DNA of 64,000 bases, taken from Pyrocephalus nanus. Its lineage: Eukaryota > Chordata > Aves > Passeriformes > Tyrannidae. Below, piece after piece: positions 25,101-37,823 of the stretch. Both the position numbers and the translations under genes were made by a program. Below the pieces are notes generated by a model. That model saw only the letters and a list, made by a program, of their open reading frames with translations. It was not told where the DNA came from and searched no databases. Within the stretch, counting starts at the first letter, position 1. Each line of letters starts with the position of its first letter. Location of the stretch: positions 8,589,001 to 8,653,000 of the forward strand of contig CM076275.1 in assembly GCA_038380795.1 (NCBI GenBank), written 5' to 3'.

Positions 25101-28100
25101 TTTTTCACATCTCATTTGGTACTTGTTCCACCCCGTGCTTGACATGCAATACTGACATACTCTTGCAGATAGCATCCCCCAAAGGCATAAAACTTATAAC
25201 ATTTGCATAAGGAATCCTTCTCCCCTGAACAATGTTAACAGTAGCTGCACAATAGCAGTAGCTACGCAAGTTGCCTTGTGCAATCCCATTCCATGGTTAA
25301 CATTCACTCCCTTTATGTCTCCCTTGCACTGTTACAAATCTGCCAGTTAAAACTCTGTGCAACTCCAAAAAGTATTGTCTGGAATGAAACAACCAATTAT
25401 TTCTTCAGGTTTTGTGGCATAATATCCTAGGAAACCAGCAATTACAGAATCAAAGTGGCATCAAATGGCGTAGAAAGGAGTTAGAATGTATTATTCTTTA
25501 AATAGCAGTTACATGAACTCATAATAAATGGGTATTAAGTGCTAAATGTATGATAAGTAATTTTTGACAATGTAATTATCCAAACAATACAGGAAAAAGC
25601 AGTGAGATGGAATTGTCAGACTCACTTGTGCAAATGCTCTGTGAAATACCAATACTGAACACTGGTTTCTGTTTGTGACCACCCTGGAAATAAAATAGTG
25701 CAAGTAAGTGTGTACAAGTCAAGCAGCACATTGTTCTGAATTCCCAGAGGCTCCTGCCTGGTAACTGTTCCTCACTGGTTTGATCTTTGCTGAGGTAAAG
25801 ACTTTAATTTGTGCAAAATAAGTGGAAGGAAGCAGGATACCATTTTAACCTCTGAATATGTTAGATACAGTTTCTTTCCAAGCAATCACAGAATGAAGAT
25901 GGAGGAATTATGTAAGGCAGGGTGGACTTAAAGAAACACTGATTAGAAGTTTTCATTTTCTCTTGCAAGGTGGCAGAGTCATTATAGCAACAGGCTTAAA
26001 ACTTGAGGAACTTCCAGAGGAGGCACATCCAAATGTAAAACAGTGGGATGCTGTTGGTGGGATAACACATTTATTTCCTTCAGAACCTTCTTTATATCTC
26101 AAGAAGAGCTTGTCAGTGTGTTTCAGCTGGGCAACAGATATAGTCATCACCACCACAAGAAACTTTGTCATAACTGGAGTCTTAATCTCCAACTGTTTGT
26201 GAATCTTCCAACAAAACACCAAAACCTTCTTTACACCAGAGAGAATTTCCCTGGAACAAAAAGACCTTTGAATGCCATTTAGCTTGGTTACCTGGGAGCC
26301 AAAAGACAGTATCATGCCCATGCTGAACTCCCTAGAAACAGGCTGAGTGCTGCTGCCAATCCTTTGTTCCACAGTCTGTCTTCAGCTTTCTCTGCATCAT
26401 TTATCTTTCTTTTCCTGCTGCCTCCTTTTAAGTGGGAACTGCTCAGGGGCAGACAGACCAAAGGTGAACCTGCTGTACCTGCCAGAGCCACAGCTGGCTG
26501 TGAATCCTGAGTGGTCATAAAAAAATAATATAAACAGAACAAAACTCATTGCAGAATAAAGTCTGTGCCTTTACCATGCACGTTGTTCATTAGGGGATGC
26601 AACAAAAACTCTATTTTGGGAAAATTTTCTTGGTTTGCACCTATTCAGATCAGAAGTTGCTGTTGCCAAATTTGTTGTAAAAAAAAAAAATTGACTGAGA
26701 AAGAGGTTTCAGCTTTGAGCAAATATCTCTTTTGGACTTACTCCAAGAAACCAAGTAATAGGAAGTCATTTCTGTTCTACACATCATAATTTCCAGCTGT
26801 GGATCCATGCAGTTCATAAATCCGATCGGAACATTTTCCTCCTCCTCCAGAGAAGATTGACAGCTTTATCTTGGACAGTGAGTCTCTGCAAAGGATGTTT
26901 TTTCCAAATAAAAAAAATAAAAAAAAATTGTCTGAATTAATTAAATGTTCAGAAGAAAAGAATAACATATTTGGAGAAACAGCAGAAGCTTCAGTTCAGT
27001 TCCTTTTTTTATTATAACATCTGGCACCATATGTTAAAATATTTTAATTTTCCTAGTTAGTAAAAAATTAAATTTTATTATTAATTTTCAGATTCACACA
27101 GCTGTAGGATCTGAATAATGAGCTTCCCACAGTGTCTCTCCATCTCCAGGTCTTCATGCACATATTCAGATCCTGGTCTGCCTCACCTGCTGCAGGTCCA
27201 AGTTCAAATTATTCTCTCTGTCCTGCTTCTGTCAGTCCTGACATGCTTATCTGAACCTCAAGGGAAATTTGCCTATTTGTGCACCTGGCTATGTAATGCC
27301 TGAGCCCATTAGAAAACCTAAACTTACTTTAAAACATATGTGCTGATTTCCTGGCTTGAAAATGATGTAAAAACTAATGTAATTGATGAAATTAATTATA
27401 AGCAATAAAATTAATAAAAGTTATGCATATGTTTTGAGCATTTGTTCACATCTGAAGTGAAAGCTGCTCACTGTCAGAAAGTTCAAAAACAAGGGCTCCA
27501 GAAAAGTCTGCAGTAAGTCTGCGAGGAATGAGCACATTCAGAGAAGATGCTCATTGGTAGTGTATTCTGGGATGAAGTTTCTAAACTGCTGTCACTGTCA
27601 GGAACATTAATGATGTGCTAAGAAGGCCAATAATACACCCACAAATATATATGTGTACATTTTCTGAGATATATAGAACATAAAGTTGATGTTATGAAAT
27701 GAAGGAGCATAAACATGTAATAAACATGAGGCTGAGGAAAGGAAACATCCCATAACTTTAAAAAAAAAATTAGGAATGCCTCTATGGGAGGGTAGATGTT
27801 AAAGGAGTATGCACTTGTTTTTGAGGCAGGGAATCTAATGCCTATGGCAGATGGAAATCCAAAAAGTCAGACTTCTATTCCCTGCTTAGATAAACTGTAG
27901 TGATGGGCAGATCACTTCAAGATTAATTTCACCAAATTTTATCTTAGCATCTACTTTAAGTTGATGTTTCTCAAAGGACAATTCATTGTATCAGAGATGA
28001 GATGCATTGCCCCTCAAGATGGATAGTTAATTAATTTCACCTTAAATTGAAATAATTTTCAAAAGGCCCCATGAGACATGAGAATATAAATCTTAATGAT

Positions 28101-31100
28101 ATTCCTTCAAATTTGCTGGTCTGAAAAAAATCTCATTATTCTCTCTCACTGTTCCTGTACTCCAGCTGTGTTGGGAGGACTGTGGTTCTAAGGTGGAGAG
28201 CTTTGTCATGAAATGCCAGTGGAAATGCAACATTAACTCCCAGGAAAGAAAGGAGAACCAGCTGGAATCCACTGAACAGCTGAGCCACATCTTTGATGGC
28301 TGAAGCAGAACTTGGCATGATACAGGGCATCATCTCAGCTGGTCCCAACTGTCCCTCATGTTATTTACAATTCTTTTGTCTTTGATAGTTTGGTTTTGTT
28401 GCTCTACACCATTGGGGAAGCTGTGCACTGACATTTGACCAATACACATGATATTCATGTGGGGATGTTGTAGGTGGGAGGGAATTGTTTGTGGCCTCAA
28501 GAGATGTGTGTATGTGGGGAAATTTGTGCTGTGCTTAGTTCTATTTTTCACATGATTTAAAGACATGCATGCATGTAATCTCTGGCTACTGTGTCATCCA
28601 CAGACACACAGGAAAAAATGAGAGCTCTGATGGTCTCTGGATTGCAAAATAATTTACAACAGTTTCCTCCAAACACAGAAAGCGTGAGCACATTGAGAGT
28701 TCTTGTTACACGACACGACTGGTCTTTGTGCAAGAATAGAACTGGATAATGTAGAAAACTATTGTAATAGAAATTTCCAGTGTGGATGACAACCAAAAAT
28801 CACTGGAAAAATATAAATAGAATGATATGCATGGCTTTGTGATCAAAGGGAGAGGGAGGTTTCACCTTCATGAGCCTTTGGGATGAGACGTTTCATTTTC
28901 TCTCCTGCTGGGCAGAGAGGTGTGAGGTTCCCTCCTGAGACTTCAGAGGGGACAGAAACAGAACCTCCATCTGCTCTCTCTGTGGGTGCTGTGTCCCATT
29001 CCTGTGTGTCTTCACCAGGTAGCTCCAACTGGCAGTCAGGAGGTGTCTGATCAAACACTGCTGTGTGTTGATTCACACAAGCACTCCAAGAAGGAAAGGG
29101 AGGTCGCCTTCCCCCAACATTGACTTTTCAGGAAGAACTTCCACGGACTGTGTTTTACAAATGGCGAAAACACACAGTTTGTCTCACTATGGCATCCGTC
29201 AGGTGCCACAGCCTCTTGGGAAGCCTTTGGATAACAAAACATATCCTCATGTCTGCTATAGGTTGTGGCAGCAGAGCAGCAAGAGGCCAAGTCTTGCATA
29301 ATCTCGGTCTGTCTTCATCATCCCTGACATGACTGGCACTTGCAGCAGCACAGCCCTTGGACTAAACAGATTGTGGGATGGATTTCTCAGTGGAAATTCT
29401 CAGAGCTGTCAGTGCACGTGCTCATTACGGATGTCAAGTACAACAAACAAATCAGAGTGATTGTAGATAACTAATGTAATTAATTATCCACACTGCAGGA
29501 AATTTTATGGCAAATTCTATTACCCTGACCCCTGAAAGTAATACAAATATGTGTTCCTTGTCTACATTTTTTGCTGCTGTAAAAAGAAAAAAAAGAGATG
29601 CTCACAGCAGGTGCCCTGGATTAAGAAGGGAAGAAAACACAAAACATCTGGGCACTGAGGAAAGCTTCAAACATTATGTAACTGAGTATATTTGTACATA
29701 GTACATATTTTTCTAATAACTGATCCAAGAGAACACATTCTTTGCATTTGGTTTAATGTCATTTTATAAACTTCTCAGGACGTTTCTAACCAACACATAA
29801 ATATGTCACTGTGCTTCAAGTGTTATTAAGCTTTCAGTGACAGCAGCACGAACCTTACAAGCTGAAAATGTGACAAAGAACAGATTTCACTGCACATCAG
29901 ATCTGCATCTTAATCACAGAACTCTTCTCCCAGATGCTTTAACATGAGAGCAGCTTTCCCACATTGTTTGTCAAGTATTTACAGCTTTTGAAGACATCCT
30001 CTACTCCCCAGGGAAGGAAAAAAATCTTCCCCAAAGCAGAACACTAAAACAACGACAGAAGAAATGTGGCTTTACACCTGCTAGAATTTTTTCAGTATTC
30101 ACAATAATGGTATATGATAAATATTCAGCTAGAAGAGAGTGATTTCTAACCACTAAAAGATGCTCCTCCTGGGCTATTGTGTCAGTATGGAGTCACTCTT
30201 TCAACCTAAAAATTTGAATAACTTCCAATGGTTATTTGGCAAAGGTTATTGTAGTTCATGAACTGACCATAGAGCATTTTTCTATAGAGTAAAAAATTGT
30301 TGTGAATTATCCAAAGTTTAAAAGATGTGAAACTTAGCCTCAGTTATTACATTGTTGTAAAAGGCAAAATAGACATAAAAGCTCTATTAACACAAGCAGA
30401 AGGCTCAAGTTTTAAATATTTCCACTACACATTGAGACACACAGTTTGTTATCTTTATGTGCCCATTAAAAATAAAGTACTTGTGAAATTCCAGCATTCT
30501 TTCTCCTGGTGCTGCATCTGTGTGAATACATGCAGAGAGGAGATCTGAAATGAACTAATGAGCTCTTTGGATTAGAGCTACTGTTTAAATGAAGCTTAAA
30601 TGCTTTATAAATATCATCTACAAACCAAACATTATTATTCCTATTCACATAGGACTGGGGCGTCAAAGAATGTGGGATAAAATAAACCTCAGCTAAATAA
30701 CTAAGTTTTTGAGAATCAGGTTCTTTCAGGTTTTCCAAAAATATTCCCATAGAATTGTTCATGGAGCTGGGTTCTCTGCTGAACACCTGTCTGGCTGTTT
30801 AGGCGTTTCAAAGTTTTAAAGGAATTAATTTGAATTTGCCCTAAAACTACTGTCAATATTTTCTCCAGAAAATAGGAAAGGTGATCAGTTTTTCTTAAAC
30901 TGACCCTTTGCAAGGAAAAGGCCTAGACTGTTTTTCCCTAGAGTCTGAGAGAAATGTTTTTCTTACGTTTAGTATAAAATCAATACAAACCTCATTCAAA
31001 AGCCATTACAGTCCCCGAAGAGACTTTTTCCCACTAATGGGGTTTGAATCAAGACCACGTTTGTGTTGCACAGTTCAGGGTACTCTGTATTTGTACCCTG

Positions 31101-31600
31101 TATTTGTCTCCTTGTTAAATACTCCCTCAACTTTTGCTTTGGAATAAAATGCAGGCACAGTATTCATTTAATAACTTTCAGCATTAAGCTACTCAATTGC
31201 ATTTCTTGGAGCTAACAACATCAGCAATGTTTTTCTCAAGTGATTACACTGTGTCTAAATATTCTGTAAACTGTGGGCTGAACAGTGGTTAAGTGCAAAG
31301 TGGCTAATTTACTTTGGTACTTACCAAGTATTTCCTACTTTTAAGAGTCAAACCAGAACACTGCATAGATAATCATGCTACCATATTGCTACAGAAATTA
31401 AACACTTCAAATTAACCTTTAAAAATGGGTATATAAAAATAGCTGTTATCTGGAAAGCACAGTTTTCAGTTCCTTTTGTCACAGTCTGTGGTTTTTAATT
31501 TGGTTTTTAATTCTTATTATTGCACCCTTTAACTGACTGGCTGATAGTTATTACCATTTATTCTGCTGCTGCTCTAAGGTATTATAACGCAGCTCTGCAT
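22129..31600. other. Non-coding unique sequence
   Basis: No gene or recognised mobile element is found in this 9.5-kb stretch. A- or T-runs of 11-12 bases occur near 24593 and 26679, and an A-rich patch lies at 26907-26928. Open frames up to 139 codons (minus 25953-26372; minus 23958-24374) overlap plus-strand frames of similar size and have no recognisable motif. A 13-bp tandem pair lies at 31081-31106. Confidence 0.55.
31081..31106. repeat. 13-bp tandem duplication
   Basis: TACTCTGTATTTG is followed directly by TACCCTGTATTTG, differing at one base. It is a local slippage duplication in unique sequence. Confidence 0.7.
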
Positions 31601-31840
31601 TCATAGCATCACAGAATGGTTTGGGTTGGAAGGGACCTTGAAGATAATCTCATTCCAACACCTAGCCATGGGCAGGGACAACTTACAATATCTCAGGTTG
31701 CTCCAAGCCCCGTCCAACCTAACCTTGGACAGTTCCAGGGATGGGGCAGTCACAGATTTTCTGGGCAACCTGTGCCAGGGCCTCACCACCCTCACAGGGA
31801 AGAATTTCTTCCTAAATAAATAATTTCTTCCTAAAAGAAA
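31601..31840 (-). mobile_element. 5'-truncated CR1 LINE fragment with internal duplication
   Basis: The plus strand starts TCATAGCATCACAGAATGGT, a two-unit CR1 tail in reverse complement. It then runs through GGGTTGGAAGGGACCTTGAA, CATGGGCAGGGACA, CCGTCCAACCTAACCTTGGA, and the GGGCAACCTGTGCCAGGGCC and CTCACCACCCTCACAGGGAA blocks. The 5'-most part carries a 19-bp tandem duplication (31803-31840). It lacks any coding domain and is inactive. The several 60-90 codon frames over it are CR1 sequence or its antisense, not genes. Confidence 0.93.
31803..31840. repeat. 19-bp tandem duplication inside the CR1 copy
   Basis: AATTTCTTCCTAAATAAAT (31803-31821) is followed directly by AATTTCTTCCTAAAAGAAAT-like sequence (31822-31840), with the first 13 bases identical. 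The repeated core AATTTCTTCCTAA is a standard CR1 word that occurs once in a normal element. The second copy therefore arose after or during insertion. Confidence 0.8.
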
Positions 31841-33027
31841 TCTTTCTTTGTCATGCAGTTTCACTTGCAACCATTTATTTATCTGGAGCAGATCATCTAA
31901 GTAACAGCATCTATATTTGTATCACCCTTATTTTTCAAATACCTATTTTTTTTCCATTCTGTTACATTATCCAACCTAATTGATTCTGTGTGGTTTAGTT
32001 TCCAGTGTGGTTCAGAGGCACAGCAGCCAAACAGCAGAATGTCATTAGGGGCAGGCAGGCCAAGTCCAGTTTTAGACCCCATGACATTATTTTCTACTAG
32101 TATTTTTTACTATTTCTATATTTATGGATATTTCATCTCCAGAGGAGAGCTATTATTTTAGGCAAGTACTGATTTTCGAAGCTTCTGTTTTATTAGTCTT
32201 CTGGTGTTGGGCATCTTCTTTTGTCATATGTTTGTTAAGCAGTAGAAGACATGATTTAATTTTGAAGCAGCATATGTTTGAGTACACAGTGTTTTCATAA
32301 CTTCTTTGACTGGTGTTGATTGACTTATTTGCTCTTTGTAGCCAGTGAATTAGCTTGATTCCTCGTGGATGATCTCATTTGAACATGACAGCAATCTGTG
32401 GTGCAGAATCATATCTCTACAATTAATCCTGAAGTCCCATTATAGCTTTCAAACTTCTGTTGCTTTACTGCAGCATAAACATTATCTGAATTTTTCTGTG
32501 TTCTCCTACTAGCTATTTATCAGGCTACCCTATATGATAAGCCTAATTGTGATAGCAATATTCAAAGTCCATTTCTTTTCAGACCTCAGTCTTTGGGAGT
32601 TTGGTTTTACTGTATATGGACAGTCTAACAAAATCATCTCACTTCATTAACAATGCAAAGTGAAATGCATCAACATTTTTGTCCAGTGGACCTTTATTTT
32701 CTGAGTTGCTCTTTAAAATTAAATATAAAGGATCAGATGCTGATTTCAGGTTTATTGGAATAAATTACAAAAAACGCTAGAGAATTCAGAGAATTTATCA
32801 CATTATAAACAAAATCTGTCAGGCTCAAAAGATAGCAATAACTCTAAGAAAATATTCAGCCAAAAATGACATGCCATTGTAACTGAACCAACTTTACGTA
32901 AATTGTAAAGTTCTATTCACTAAATAACTTATCCTCAAGCAGAATTTAAAGTGAACTGTCAGCTGCAAGGTACTGCTCAATTCCCAGCAGAGAGAACTTC
33001 TCTATTTGTATTCATGGACAGCAACTT

Positions 33028-33110
33028 CAGCTGTTATAGCTCGGAGAATGAATGCTTTATGATGACGTTATGGATTACACGTTGCCTGAAAAATTAGACA
33101 GCGAAGAAAT
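33028..33110. promoter_or_regulatory. CpG-retaining, motif-dense block (possible conserved regulatory element)
   Basis: Within about 70 bp of otherwise CpG-poor DNA there are four CpGs, in CTCGGA, GACGTT, CACGTT and AGCGAA contexts. Factor-type words cluster with them: a CAGCTG E-box (33028-33033), a CRE-like TGACGTTA (33063-33070) and a GGATTA bicoid/OTX-type site (33072-33077). Retained CpGs can mark unmethylated or conserved sequence. This is inference from composition alone. Confidence 0.2.
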
Positions 33111-34128
33111 TTCTAATAATGCAGCAAAGTTTAATAAGTGCCTATTAGTCACATCTCTACCAGTGACCTCCTTTAAATCCTTTTTAAGTCAGAAGAAATA
33201 AGTAAAGGAGGACATCAGCTAAAAATTTTTAAAAAATTGTCTTGAGACATCTTTTCCTATCTTTTCTTCTGTTTGGAGTCTGTGGGTTGTATTCTTTAAA
33301 ATAAAAAGGAACTTTAGTCACAGCTCAAGCTGTCTTAAAGTTTTGCTTTTAACTACACATACCAGAATCTGAAGAAAACTTCAAGGGGTAACAATTATCA
33401 AGAGAACAGTCCCTTTGTGACCAGTAGAGATTGTGAGCTGTTGCTTAAAGTTTTGCTGTTATTTGGCATGAATTTCTAAGCCATTTAACTTCAGTGTTGA
33501 TTGCTGCTGGCAAATCAGTCCATTACTGCATGGAAATCATAACTCCAAAAGAGAGAAGTTTGGCTTACTGACACCAGAGACTCAGTACACATCACATAAC
33601 TCCTCAGAGATTAATTTAGACCACAATATTTGCTTCCTCTCACCTCGAAGTCAAAGATTTAGCATTTTCAAGTCATCTTTCATGCCGTAATGTTCAAATC
33701 CTCATCATGAGGCTGTTGAGAGAAGGGGAAACCAGGTGAGGGCTGATGCTCTCAGTGATCCATGTGTCCAGCTCTATCAAGGCATCCCAAAAAACAGGCC
33801 TTTCAAACCACTCACCAGGACCCAAGGGCCTTTGTAATGAGGGAATTGACTCAGAAATGGGAGCTTTGTTTCCTCTTCATCCTTAATTTGGTACATGAAA
33901 GTAACAGGTAACCAAATAAAAGGTGAAAGGCCTTAGCTGAGTCCCACACTGAGTTTCCTGACTTACCTATACCAAGAATTTCTAATTAGAATAAAATGCC
34001 TCAGTGTCATGTGTGTCATCCCCCACTACTTTTTTTGGATTAAGGTCCTGTAATTCCCACTTGCTGGTGAGTTTGGAACCAGCCTAGCAGCCTTTCCTCA
34101 CATGAGAATATCTAGGCCAAAATTTTCC

Positions 34129-34158
34129 TTCTTGAAATTTCCATTCTTGAAATTTTCA
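34129..34158. repeat. 15-bp tandem duplication
   Basis: TTCTTGAAATTTCCA is followed directly by TTCTTGAAATTTTCA, differing at one base. It is a local duplication in unique sequence. Confidence 0.75.
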
Positions 34159-34416
34159 TTCAATGCCAAAACTACACTTGAAAACAGTTATTGTATGAAT
34201 GAATAATTGCACGTTTTTATCAAGTGATTTTTAGAGCAAAATTTTTGGTCCTACAGTCTGTGGCTTTTAATTACGGTATTTTCAGTTTGGAAATTTTGTC
34301 CTATGAGACCCTTATATCACATTTTTCTTGAAAACTCAAATCCTGAGGTAGCCTGGGAAAAATCAGTAGCAAACAAAGTTTTGACAGAACTAGAAAAGAA
34401 AGGGCTCCAGGGATTG

Positions 34417-34433
34417 AAAAAAAAAAAAAAAAA
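34417..34433. repeat. A17 mononucleotide tract
   Basis: Seventeen consecutive A residues. No retroposed element is recognisable immediately upstream, so it is listed as a simple repeat. Confidence 0.85.
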
Positions 34434-37400
34434 TAGCCACAGATGTGTTTATCTCACAGTTTTTTGTATTTAAACAGATAGACACAGTTTATATTTGTGG
34501 AAATGCAGAGCTGCTCCTGTGTTGAAGCTGCAGGGCCTTTGGCCTTTACTTCTCTTTCTCTGACATGTTATGTTAAAGATCTTAGGTTTACTAAAAGACA
34601 GTAAGAGGCGATTTTGGACCCTGGCACGTGCTGGGGATATGGTGCCAATGGTGTGTGGACCTGTCTGGATGAAATGTTGTTACCTACCTGGCTGACATCA
34701 CTGAGTTCCATGGCCCGGGTGGTCCCTTCCAGGGACAGTGTGTGAAAGAGCACTGTCTGACTCAATCTGTGCCAGTTGTCCTATCAACAAGTCTCAGTTT
34801 CAGGGAAATTTTCAGGAAACATCACCTGACAGCAGTTCCTGGAGCAGATACACAAGTGGTTGAACAAAAGAAATAAAAGATGAGTATTCATGTGGAAGAC
34901 CTCTGGATCAAATGAAAAATAGTTGCGTTGGTTCTTCTGAAGCACCAAATCTCTCTGTTTTTCGATATGAGTTGTGTTTATCTGATATGGCACAGCTTCA
35001 CACAGGGCCACTGAGAAAATGATCCTCAGCAGCTCAAAGCTGGAACTTCATCAGTTCCTTTGCCCCACAATGGACATGCTCCAAATGCTGAACAGATTTG
35101 GAGAGAAAACCTGCCTTGAGGCATCCACAACTCCTTCTTCTCTTTCTGTCTTGGGCTTGCTCTCCTTCACATCCCCAAACATGTAACTCATAGGGGTGGG
35201 AGCAGAAAGTAGCATAGAAAGAGCTAAATTCTTGTCTATTGTCTTCTGAAAATCTTGCAGGGTGTTCTTGTGGAAGACCCCTTTCTAAAGGAGCCAGCTT
35301 TACAGCACAAAACATTCAGCACATGATACATTACATACTGAACTGGTTTCATAAACATAGTCAAAAAAAGATGCATTCATCATTATAAACACCCTGATTA
35401 CAAGGCCCAGTAACACCAGCAGAGAGTGGGAAGGAGGACTAAATCTCCATCTCATTTTGTATTTAGGCTTTCCAGTGACAGGCTCTTGCTGGTTATTTGA
35501 CAGAAACCACCAACAAGCATCCTTAGAGGTGAACATTTAATGTAAGATTCATTTTAGCATTTGATTCAGTGGCAATTACTCCTTGAACATTAACAGTGAA
35601 AATGTCATTAGTGCACTCTGTGCTTGCTGTTCTCAGAGACTACACCTGGCTCGCAAAAAGGGAGAAAGGAATCACTGGAACGAGAGAATCTAACAACTTA
35701 TATGCAGTTAAAGTTTATTTATAGTCTGTTATTTCTGAAACAGACTCCTCTCTTTTTCCCTTAGTGGGAATTCTATAGATATTCACCCTTCACTTGACCT
35801 TCATACTTGTGAATTGTGGGATACCTTGTGCCTGAGAATTCACCTTCTGAAGAGACCTAAGTTGATAGATGTAACCTGAACTACATAAATTGTTTTCATC
35901 TACCTGGTGCTGCTGAACCTATGAACCCATGAACATGCAAAACTACATCCTCTCCCTAGAAGCATGATAATTATAATGAACCAGACTCTTGTATTTCTGG
36001 CTGAACTCATTCCCAGAGAATACCATACAGAACCTAACAAAAAAGAGCCACTAAATTTGTAACAGCATCTTTCTACTTAGGTACATTGATAAAACAGTAG
36101 AGGGTGTGAAAACTTGTTGGAAGATTCAGAGTAAAAAAAAGGAAATGGTGGCAGTGCAGGATCTAGAAAAGGTGTGAATAGAGGAGAACAGACTATCTTT
36201 GAAATTACTTTTGTTAGCTGAGATGGGCAGAGTAGCTGGATTTACTAATTTGTTTTGAGCCAGTTCCTCTACTCATAGGCTACATCTGCTTTAGGTTTGT
36301 TTGTGTATCTTGAACAGGTTGCATTTCTCAAAAGAGCAAAGTTAGGCATCAGCTTGGAATTTTGGAGGTTGCTATGGTTTCAATATTTTTATCTTCTCTT
36401 CAAGTCATTAAGATTGCATTGCCATCTTCAGAGCAATTACACCTGAAAAATGGGAGTCAGTGGTCTAGAACACATGTGAAACTGTGCAGATACTACAGCC
36501 CTGAGCAAAACTGGTTATCAAATGGGCAAATAGTGACAATTCTGAGCCAACAATATGTATTTCTTAAAGGGTTCATGAGTCAATATGCAAATTAGAGTAG
36601 ATTAGATTTATAATGGAGGAAAAATGTGGAGTATTCTGTGAACTTTTCAAAGCCCAAGCCTGAGTAGAGAAAACCACTGAAAAAAATTATTCCATTTAGT
36701 GAAGGCATTTGCCAGGAACAGAAAATGACTCAGGGAGAGTGTCAGTGGGTTGAGTAGGGAGATAGCCTCTCTCTGGAGCCTGATTTGGCTCATCCAGCAT
36801 GAGTATCTTTGCTGAAACACATCTCTGAGGTCCAAATGTTCCAAGAACAACTAGGTTTTACTCTTGTGGGATTAAACTCAAGATATACAGCAAAGCACAC
36901 ACTGTTCTCTTCAGTCAGAGCCAATTCTGGTCATATCCTATAAAGCGCCTGGAATTAATTGCATAGTCTCTCCAGACACAAGTCATGATTTATCTGCTTG
37001 GGTGAAGCTTTGTTTATCCCCTAAATTAAAATCTTCAAGTGAAAAATCCAAGCTGCCTCTTGGCTCACAGAGGAGTGAAGGGAAGGGAACTGGTGGGGTT
37101 GTGTGGAGGCAGCAGGAGAAGAGACTGCTTGAAGTGAGATGCTCCTCCTTGGCACAACAGCACTGTCCTGCCTGCAGTGACACAGGCTGTGCCCTGAGCA
37201 GATTGGAAGCCTTTCTGGGGCCTCACTAAAGAGAAAAATTTGCTTTCAGTACTCTCTGGCACAGGCGACCCCTTCCTATTTGCATGGACACCTCAGTTGT
37301 TTCCTGAGCCTTGTGCTACTGAGACGTTTTCACTTAGTCAGGGAGGAGTTCTCGTGTTTGACAGCTTTTTGCTAAAAGCAGTTGTGAGAGCTGTGGTAAA

Positions 37401-37799
37401 GACAAAGTAAGTAGAAAAACACGGGGAACTGGAAGAGAATACACTCCTCCTAACATGGCAGTGGGAAGCCAACCCACTCTGGCAGCAGTGCTAAACATCG
37501 ACAGTGCCCATCTCCATGGGGTGGAATTAAAACCACATTTGTTCTGCGGCAGAGGAATCAACACACACATGGTTTTACACTGGGAGGTAGTGTTACCTTG
37601 AATCTATACCTGTGCTTTTATTAAAACTAAGGGTACTTCAAGCACCTTTTTTAACACTCTCTTTGAGCAACTTGCCGTTCAAGCAAGATCTGTGAGGCTA
37701 CAATGTGAGACTTCTATGCCTGGGAGTTTGCATGTAGTTTTTTAACTACTGTTACATTTCTGGCTTTAATTTTTTTTTCTCTGTCTCTTTTTCCCCCAG

Positions 37800-37823
37800 A
37801 AATCTAGTTATTCAGCAGTTAAG
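37800..37823 (+). other. Candidate 24-nt microexon, gene not recognised
   Basis: The acceptor is very strong: TTTAATTTTTTTTTCTCTGTCTCTTTTTCCCCCAG, summarised here as a roughly 35-nt pyrimidine-rich tract ending at 37799. Possible branch points lie at TTAACT (near 37744) or TTTAAT. The donor is AAG|GTAAATG at 37824. The 24-nt insert reads KSSYSAVK in frame 0 and NLVIQQL in the next frame; the third frame has TAG. A TGCATG RBFOX motif lies upstream at 37729-37734. Length, acceptor strength and motif fit a neuronal microexon, but its only closed frame is the one that direct joining to the 1875-1919 segment would require. At least one of the two is therefore not a coding exon of the same transcript, or they are never joined directly. 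Confidence 0.25.

Larger units (their letters stand above)
31841..37799. other. Non-coding unique sequence
   Basis: No gene or recognised repeat family is seen. It contains a 15-bp tandem duplication, an A17 tract, a CpG-retaining block near 33.06 kb and a locally GC-richer patch at 34.6-34.77 kb. Open frames do not exceed 93 codons. Confidence 0.55.

Noticed and set aside
25953..26372. 139-codon minus-strand frame and two overlapping plus-strand frames
   Set aside because: Mutually overlapping in opposite strands with no recognised protein; the short HHHH run in one frame is just a CACCAC-type repeat.
31601..31870. Three overlapping 65-89 codon frames
   Set aside because: All lie on the CR1 copy at 31601-31840; they are untranslated repeat sequence.
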